NCBI RefSeq assembly: GCF_019059575.1
Contig: NW_024881591.1
Coordinates: 248,001 to 312,000, forward strand
From: Amphibalanus amphitrite
Taxonomy: Eukaryota; Arthropoda; Thecostraca; Balanomorpha; Balanidae
DNA: 64,000 bases
Reading direction: 5' to 3'
The stretch's first letter is position 1. Each line of letters opens with the position of its first letter. Under the pieces are notes generated by a model. That model was not told the origin of the DNA and made no database searches. It worked only from the letters and a program-made list of their open reading frames with translations. Made by a program: the position numbers and the translations under genes. Shown one piece after another: positions 57,625 to 64,000 of this stretch.

Positions 57625-59380
57625 GCAGTCTTTCGTGATGTATCTCGCTCGACGGCGCAGCGATGATGACGTCATCAAGAAAAACAGCCACGCCTGGCAA
57701 ACCACACAACAGGTTGTCCAGCAGTTCCTCTACTCGAGGAAGCGGATACTGGTGCTCTCGAGCCACTTTGTTTACTGTCAGACGGTAATCACCGCAGAGC
57801 CGCAGTGACCCGTCTGCCTTTGGCACGACCACCATGGGTGCGGCCCACCTACTGCTCTTGACCGTCTCCCACAACCCCAGCTCTAACTGCCGGTCAAGTT
57901 CCGCATCTACCTGTGCACGATACGCGAGGGGCACGGGGCGAGCCTTAAAAAACCGGGGGACTGCCTCGGGATCTACGTCAATGCTGACCTTCTCCCCCTT
58001 GAAACGGCCTAACTCGTCACGAAACACATCGGGAAATTCGGCCAGTACTGGGTCCAGACTTCGGTTACCCGTTACGGGAGGCATGTGAGCCTCAGACACC
58101 CGGCACAGCGCCGCCCAGTCCAGTCGGAAGTGGGACAGCCAGTCTCGCCCAAACAGCAGCGGCCCCTCTCCCTCCACGATGATCAGCGGCAGATTCACCG
58201 CTGTTGAGCGGTACTGCACGCATACAATTGTCTCTCCTCGAAGATTCAATCGATCACCCCCGTACGTGCATAGTTGCCGAGCACAGCGTCTTATCACAGG
58301 GCCGCCGTCAGGGAAAAGTTTTGAGAACTGTTCCACTGAACACACGGACACGGCTGCCCCCGTGTCCACTTCTGCGCGTGCCTCTCGACCATTCAAACTA
58401 ATTGTCACATACAGGGGAGGGTGAGACTTACGAGGAGCCGTCCTCTGGTAGTTGAGTTGGTACACCTCACCGCTGTCGTCACCGGGAGACTCTTGATTCA
58501 TGAGAAGCATCTGGTCGCTCTCCTCCAACTGACCAACTTGGCCAGTCCGGTCCGGACCGTTCAGATTGCAGGCTTCCCGCACATGGCCCATCTCACCGCA
58601 CTGGAAACAGCGGCGAGATCGAGCCCAGCACCGACTCGGTGAGTGGCGTCGACTCCTGCAGCGGCGGCATGGCGGTAGCGGTGGTCGCTCGTGCCGTCTT
58701 GGTTGCGGCTGGCGTCGCGCCCCACCTGACCCGGGGCCTCTGACGTCTACCGCCACCGCTGTCGTCGCCCTCGGCGTGCCGTGCTGCGCCAGCCGGCCGA
58801 TCAGGTGCTCCGCCGCCGGAGAACCTGTGGCAGCCGGCGTTCCTCTTCCAATTTCCTGTGCTTGAGCTACGGCGGCCTCACTTGCACAGGCCAGGCTCAG
58901 AGCTGACTCCAGCGTCAACTGCGGCTGACTGAGAAGTCGGGTTTGCAGGTTGGCGTCTCGAATGCCGCAAACAAGCCGGTCCCGGAGCATCTCCCCCAGA
59001 ACTCCATCAGCATACTGACACGTTTTGGCCAGCTTCCTTAATCTTGCCACAAAAGCACTCACCGATTCATTTTCTTCCCGGTAACATGAGTTGAACCGAA
59101 ACCGGGAGACGATTACGGACGCTTCGGGCTCATAATGGTTCCTTAACACTTCAATAAGACGTTCATATGACAAGTCAGTAACCGGTTCGGGTGCAACTAA
59201 ATCCTCGATCAATGCAAATGTCTTGGAACCGATAACACTCAAAAAAATTGCGCGGCGTCTCACTCCATCATCTTCCGGCACTCCATTTGCGAGCAGGAAC
59301 TGTTCGAACCACCTGGCGTAGGCTCCGAAACTTTCTTCCCCCGGGGCGAATGCCCGTGCCGGGCCGCCTAGTCCCGCCAT
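57593..59380 (-). pseudogene. Gypsy-type gag, protease and RT start
   Basis: ATG 59380 (MAGLGGPARAF). The gag region to about residue 200 is followed by a Cys/His cluster ending in a zinc knuckle CFQCGEMGHVREAC. An aspartic protease VDTGAAVSVCS comes next, then the RT start (APMVVVPKADGSLRLCGDYR, YPLPRVEELLDNLL). The frame jumps straight to LPGVAVFLDDVII, so the RT middle (about 70 residues normally present, including the first catalytic Asp) has been deleted. A frameshift follows at about 57615-57625. Non-functional. Confidence 0.9.
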
Positions 59381-59409
59381 CAGTCTAAATGTTCGATCCT
59401 TGTCGCCAC

Positions 59410-59589
59410 TGTAATAACTTGGCTTTAAGCCAGTCGTGCATCTTCCCTAAACCATGGTTCCGGTTCGACTGACATATATTTGGTGCGAGGCACAAACAAG
59501 GTCGTTGCCATAGTAACGGCTCGCGGATAGACTCTGCCAGGTCTTCCAGTTCTAGGTCACCATCAGTGGCCTTGCATACATGTACAACA
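59410..59589 (-). repeat. 5' LTR of gypsy-type element
   Basis: 180 bases, TG...CA termini, matches the split 3' LTR. Uninterrupted. Confidence 0.92.
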
Positions 59590-59594
59590 GGCAC

Positions 59595-59998
59595 CTTTTC
59601 CCTTACCCCTAATCGGCCCTTAAAGGAAGGGGCGCGTCAAAAGTGCCTCAAGGGTTCGTCTGATCGCCAAAATAAGGGTCGCAATCGATTGCTCGGGTCA
59701 ATATCGAGGAGGTAAGAAGGGGTAAGGGGTAAGATCCACACATCTGGAGCCCGAGGCTGCTGCTAGATATTGACCCGAGGAATCGATTGCGACCCTTATT
59801 TTGGCGATCAGACGAACCCCTTGAGGCACTTTTCACACGCTCCTTCCTTAAGGGCCGATTAAGGGTAAGGGATAAGATGCACACATCTGGAACTATATGC
59901 TGCAGCTAGATATTCCGAGGAATCGATTGCGACCCTTATTTTGGCAATCAGACGAGCCCTTGAGGCACTTTTGACGCGCCCCTTCCTTTAAGGGACGA
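59595..59998. repeat. Cluster of GTCAAAAGTGCCTCAAGG repeat units, direct and inverted
   Basis: Three copies of a ~90-base unit (AAAGTGCCTCAAGG, CTGATCGCCAAAATAAGGGT, CGATT) at about 59632-59712 (plus), 59765-59845 (minus) and 59915-59990 (minus), with TTAAGGGCCGATTAAGGG between. The same unit is at 27110-27240 and 39735-39835. Non-coding. Confidence 0.65.
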
Positions 59999-62330
59999 TT
60001 AACCCGCGCCCCGTAGGGGGCCGAAACGCTCCCTGTCCTTTTCCGTCGATATCTCCTAAACGGCTGGAGATATCGCCACCAAACCTTCAGGATCCCTCCG
60101 GGCATCAATTTTACACATTATGACCAAAAATTTTTCCAGAGGCTATGATAGGTTGGCCACAAATAACGTCAGAATGACGTCATGCTCTGCCATTTTCGAC
60201 CGAAAAAAAGACCTTCGCGAGAAGAGCTGTCAGGCCTTACAGCTTTGAAGATACAGAAAAATGATCAAGACATAAAAGGTGTAGAATTAAAAAGGGCTAC
60301 AAAACTGCTATCTCGGATTTTTGATATTTTTTAGTTTTTACCCCCAAAATTAAAAAAAAAATTTGGATATATTAGCCAAGAAATCCAAAAAGTTTTTTTT
60401 TAGTTTCGAAAAACGGAATATACCTATTTGATAGTACATACCATCTTCTATCTATATACCAAATTTCAGATCGATGCCTCGTTTTTTGGCCAAGTTATAG
60501 CGAAAAAAAAACTTCAAAAATGATGACGTCAAATTTTCAAACTCAATGTTTGGCAATTCTAGACCACGTAGGCCAAAACAAAGACCACCATTAGACTCCC
60601 CGTGACGCGGTGCATTGAATCGATACCCATTTAATGCAAAAATATCAACTTTGAAATTTGACCTAATTTGACCTGACCTTGACCTGACCTTCACCAAAAC
60701 GTGATTTAAGCTGGCCCCAAAGGTTGCCTGACCCACATAATCGCATTTGTCATGTAAAATGGACCATAAAACAAGTATCACAATTCACACTACACTTTCA
60801 TCCCGCGCCGGGCCGGTGCTCTGAGATTTCGCGCCGGGCCGGGGGGGGGTGTCTGAACACCCCCCTTCTAACTCGGCTCCTGGGCCACGTAGCGACACGC
60901 GGTAAGCGGCACTCGAAAGAACGTCCAAAATAAGGACGAAAACACTTCGGTAATTTTTTGGGTTAGGTCAAAGGTCAGGTCACCAGAGGTCACCAAAGGT
61001 AAAATGTTGACTATTTCAACATTTTGGAAACTGCCAACGGCTATCTCGGGAACCGATAGAGCTATAGCGCCGCGGAAAAGCGCATTCGATAGCCCTTTTA
61101 CAGACCTTTCTGGGTAATGTTCCCAGATTTGACCTCAGGTCAACGGTTTAGCCTCCAGAGGGCAAAAACTCCAAAAATAGCCGTTTTTACGAAAATTGGT
61201 TTTTCGGCGATAACTTTTGACTCAAAAGAGCCATGACATTACTTTTGCCAGCATCGTGTTCCTCTCGTCGAGACGCGTCGAATGAACTATAAGTTGACCT
61301 TGAAAAGTCAACTTGAAAATTTGACCTCAGGTCAAGGTCATGACCTGACCGGAAAAGGTCATGTTGCATATCAGTCGATCCGCAACGTCGAGCCGAACAC
61401 ATCTAAGGCGTTTTCAGCGCTCTAGCACGCCTCTATCAGAAGTTATTAGCGAAAAACTGTTAGATTCTGTTCGTGACCTGAGATGACCTCGGGGACATAA
61501 CGATGGGTCACAGTTGCCAATTTCCGGTTCAGTGTGTCAATTTTACCTACATATCGATGTTTTAGAGTGTCTAGAATAGCGTTCGTGCAAAACAGACGCT
61601 TTTCAATTTTCTCCCATTGACTTATAGGTAATGGAGAGGCCGCAAAATTGACCTGACCTTAGGTCACCGATATCAAAATTCCGAGATATACATTTTATAG
61701 ACAATGTTATTCTAATCACTCGCTGAAAGTTTCAAGGCAATCGATCAATCGGTGTAGCTATGACGAGCATTCTTATTTTTTCTGAGGTTAGGTTACTTGG
61801 CGTGACCTGGTGACCTGACCTAAGGTGACCTGGGTCTGAAATTTTCACAACATGTGCGGAAAAGATGCACGAACAGGTGTGCCAAAAACGGCGGCGCTCC
61901 GCGCCGCCGTTTTTGAGATATCTACGAAAAACCACAGGGGGGGGGGGGGTGTTCAAACACCCCCCCCCGGCCCGGCGCGGGATATTGTGACCCTCACCCC
62001 CAGTAACCTGACCTCTGTGACCTGACCTGGTATCAGTGACCTCAGATAGCGAAGTATGTGTTTGACGAACAATGTACCATCGATGGTTTTCAATAACTTA
62101 CCAATTTACTCTATTTCACAGCACATTTCTTGAAATGCCTGTGAACGGTGAAAATCCAGCCTTTGACCTGACCTGTGTTGTCATCGGTTTGACCTAGGTC
62201 AATGAAATTTGGTCACAAGGTAGTTCCCTGGTGGGGCTATCGAACGCCGTTTGAATTTTGAAAATCGGCCGGTAAATTTCCGAGATCTTAGGGAGGCCGA
62301 AACGGCCCTCCCCCCCCCCCCCTACGGTTG
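59999..62330. mobile_element. AGGTCA-rich TTAA-family element (copy f)
   Basis: The left end TTAA-CCCGCGCCCCGTAGGGG is at 59999. Hairpin GGGGGCCGAAACGCTCCC (left) is mirrored near the right end by GGGAGGCCGAAACGGCCCTCCC (62290-62315). The interior matches copies a and c in the inverse of a's orientation. The right TTAA is lost. It contains copy g. Confidence 0.7.
60802..61981. mobile_element. AGGTCA-rich element (copy g), nested in copy f
   Basis: Ends CCCGCGCCGGGCCGG and CCGGCCCGGCGCGGG with hairpins GGGGGTGTCTGAACACCCCC (left) and GGGGGTGTTCAAACACCCCC (right). Copy c (14040-14075) gives an approximate uninterrupted counterpart. Flanking tetramers are TCAT and ATAT, so the TTAA target is not preserved here. 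Confidence 0.65.
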
Positions 62331-62509
62331 GTAGGGTCCGCCGATAGCCCTACGGGGAATGAAGGAGGAGAGCTAGGGCCAAATAAATGTAATATTCGTG
62401 CTCCCCATTCGCCCAATTGACCTTTTTGAAGCATTCTGAATCTTTTTTTTTTATAAATTTAGTCCGAATGGTTGAATGGGTGGATTTGAGGAATCAGAGC
62501 CCGCACTAC

Positions 62510-62785
62510 AGCATAGCTTGTTGTGCTGACCCTGACCCCTCCTCCCGATAGCGCAATTCCAGCTGTATGGCAGAATTTTGTCCGAACGTTTAACGTGCCC
62601 TCACGACTGGACACGGCCCCCTCCGCTCACTCACGTTACCTGGCTTCTGTGCGGCCCCTGCCACAGACACGCACGCCATTACACGTAGGAGCTAAATGTG
62701 GCCGCCCGCACCGGGGCTTGAACCGGGCTCTCACTACCGGCTAAGCGTCGAGTTCCGGCGCTTTTACCCACTCGGCCACGGACGG
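62510..62785 (-). repeat. tRNA-derived SINE, copy 2 with tRNA-like head
   Basis: The head 62702-62785 on the minus strand has an A box TGGCCGAGTGGG, a B box GGTTCAAGCCC and a 7-bp acceptor-like stem (CCGTCCG with CGGGCGG). Length is that of a long-variable-arm (Ser/Leu) tRNA. The anticodon arm does not fold canonically, so it is not a working tRNA gene. The body matches 25980-26100. Confidence 0.6.
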
Positions 62786-62789
62786 AACA

Positions 62790-64000
62790 AATATGACGCT
62801 GTATTTATTGCTAACTTGGTGCTGCTGTTGCCTCACTCACGGACATCGAATATCGGTGATTCTTGGGTGATTCATATGTACCTAATCATTTTTCTTGCTT
62901 GTTTGACAAACATAAATGGTTTTATTCCGAACCTTGTTCCCAATCGACGTGTGTTCTCGCTAGCAAATTTTAGAGTCAATGACTTCGACATGACTGGTTT
63001 TGTCTGGTTTTTGTGTTACACTTTTTCAGCTATTAATATGTTGGGTCCTTTACAGGGTCCAAATTCAGGTAAATGTCAAGTTTAAGTCCTAAGCAGATTT
63101 TATTGATAAATTTTTCATATTTTTACATTATTTGACATCCTGAATCCAAAAATGATACTCATATGTCTCGCAAATAAAAGAAAAAACATAATCAAACCTG
63201 ACCTAACCTTACCTAGGGTGCGTTCGGAGAACGCGGAATATTCCCCGTCATCGTGAAAATTCCCCGTGTTGCGTTCGGAGGGGGACATTCCATACCGCCA
63301 ATTTCAAGGATCGCCGCTACTGCGCCAAGTTGAGTTCGTGGGATTTTGTTTGGGTTATTTGGGTTATTTGGTTATTTGGAACGCTACATCTATGGCAAGA
63401 TGTAATAAGAATGAAGCTCTTGAAGAAAGAACAACTAAGAAAAATCACAATTATTTTCAAAAAGTCCCATCTGTACTGTGAACCCACCCGCCCCCGGACA
63501 TGCCTAAGAGCTGGACTTTTTGCACGCGTTCCCCGCCAGGGGGCGCCACTGATGAAGCACCCTCTGACGTCACGATAAAACTGCGCGCACTGTGCGCACG
63601 GTTCTGTAAGCAAGTAATATAGTGGTGGTTTCATGGTGGAAATTGGAATAAGTATTTTGACGTTGTAAAATTTCAAGCCGTTTTGTGAAATTAATTAGTA
63701 AATGCATTTCAAAAGTATTTATTCAAAGTGTGAAAGGAAAATAATTAGAAGAACATGGATATTTTTGTTCCAATAGCTTATTATGTGAGACATGATCGGT
63801 ACTAACGGGTACTTCTAAGAAGTAGTGAAGAAGTACCAAACAGCCTGCTCGGCTACGATCGTCAGCTGTCCTTTGGAGCTGGACTTCAACGCTGTAAAAA
63901 AAATATGTGCTGAATTAATTTTTAGTTTCACCAAAATATAAGCAATTTATCATTTCTTTTTCACTTTTGTAATTATTGTTGAGTGAAGAGACATGTTGCT
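62790..64000. other. No gene seen
   Basis: AT-rich with a GGTGCGTTCGGAG direct repeat near 63217 and 63271. Frames at 62696-63085 and 63317-63676 show no domain. Possible intergenic or intronic DNA. Confidence 0.45.

Larger units (their letters stand above)
53844..59589 (-). mobile_element. Ty3/gypsy-type LTR retrotransposon
   Basis: 180-bp LTRs (TGTTG...TTACA on the minus strand) at 59410-59589 (5') and 53844-53988 plus 55170-55204 (3'). GGCAC is duplicated at 53839-53843 and 59590-59594. A polypurine tract GAGGGGAAGGAG abuts the 3' LTR, and GTGGCGACAAGGATCGAAC beside the 5' LTR is the likely primer site. The order gag, protease, RT, RNase H, integrase identifies Ty3/gypsy (Metaviridae-like). 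It is disabled by an RT deletion, a frameshift and a stop. The 3' LTR carries another transposon. Confidence 0.92.

Noticed and set aside
62702-62785. A functional tRNA gene
   Set aside because: The anticodon arm and T-stem do not fold correctly, and the body continues as a repeat shared with 25980; SINE is the better reading.
1-64000. CRISPR arrays, operons, riboswitches or bacterial-type promoters
   Set aside because: Spliceosomal introns and animal transposons dominate; no regularly spaced repeat-spacer array exists.

Overview
This is nuclear DNA from an animal with an intron-bearing, transposon-packed genome. An arthropod, possibly a crustacean, is my best guess from the element families and from the GC-rich exons set in AT-rich spacers. 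That guess is inference; no species-diagnostic gene is present. Only about a tenth of the window looks like host coding sequence. The rest is mobile elements, very often inserted inside one another.

Host genes. (1) A minus-strand gene occupies 11561 to 5165. I assembled seven exons (11395-11561, 10884-11071, 10335-10624, 8358-10018, 7891-8012, 5414-6390, 5165-5253) whose splice sites and codon phases agree at every junction. They give about 1,160 codons of a disordered Ser/Pro/Glu/Arg-rich protein with a 12-residue SPEP-type repeat. Its 5' end is not resolved and its function is unknown. (2) An intronless aldo-keto reductase gene lies at 15075-16067 (minus). (3) A divergent, broken second copy starts at 18326 (plus). 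It is cut by an 8.06-kb Mutator-like insertion (18600-26662) with a 9-bp target duplication, and resumes for about 30 bases at 26663. (4) A lone exon candidate lies at 1374-1524.

Mobile DNA, left to right: a family of non-coding, AGGTCA-rich elements flanked by TTAA (1-1100, 6578-7766, 13450-14457, 35328-36940, 40530-43625, 41576-42586, 59999-62330, 60802-61981); a 503-bp foldback element (3029-3531); the Mutator-like element carrying a TA-flanked element, a GGGGCATT-terminus element and a mariner nested in that order; a CR1/L2-like non-LTR retrotransposon with ORF1 and ORF2 (28143-38743), itself placed inside a foldback element and interrupted by a 3.16-kb TA-flanked element and by an AGGTCA element; and a second non-LTR retrotransposon (about 39960-53843) opened by two separate nests, each several elements deep. 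A Ty3/gypsy-type LTR retrotransposon (53844-59589) has 180-bp LTRs, a 5-bp target duplication, a polypurine tract and recognisable gag-pol, but carries an RT deletion, a frameshift and a stop.

Nested copies give several natural empty sites: the second copy of a repeat, a paralogous gene, or an interrupted reading frame. These fix many element ends to the base. No bacterial genes, CRISPR arrays or rRNA genes were seen; the only tRNA-like sequence is the head of a SINE.
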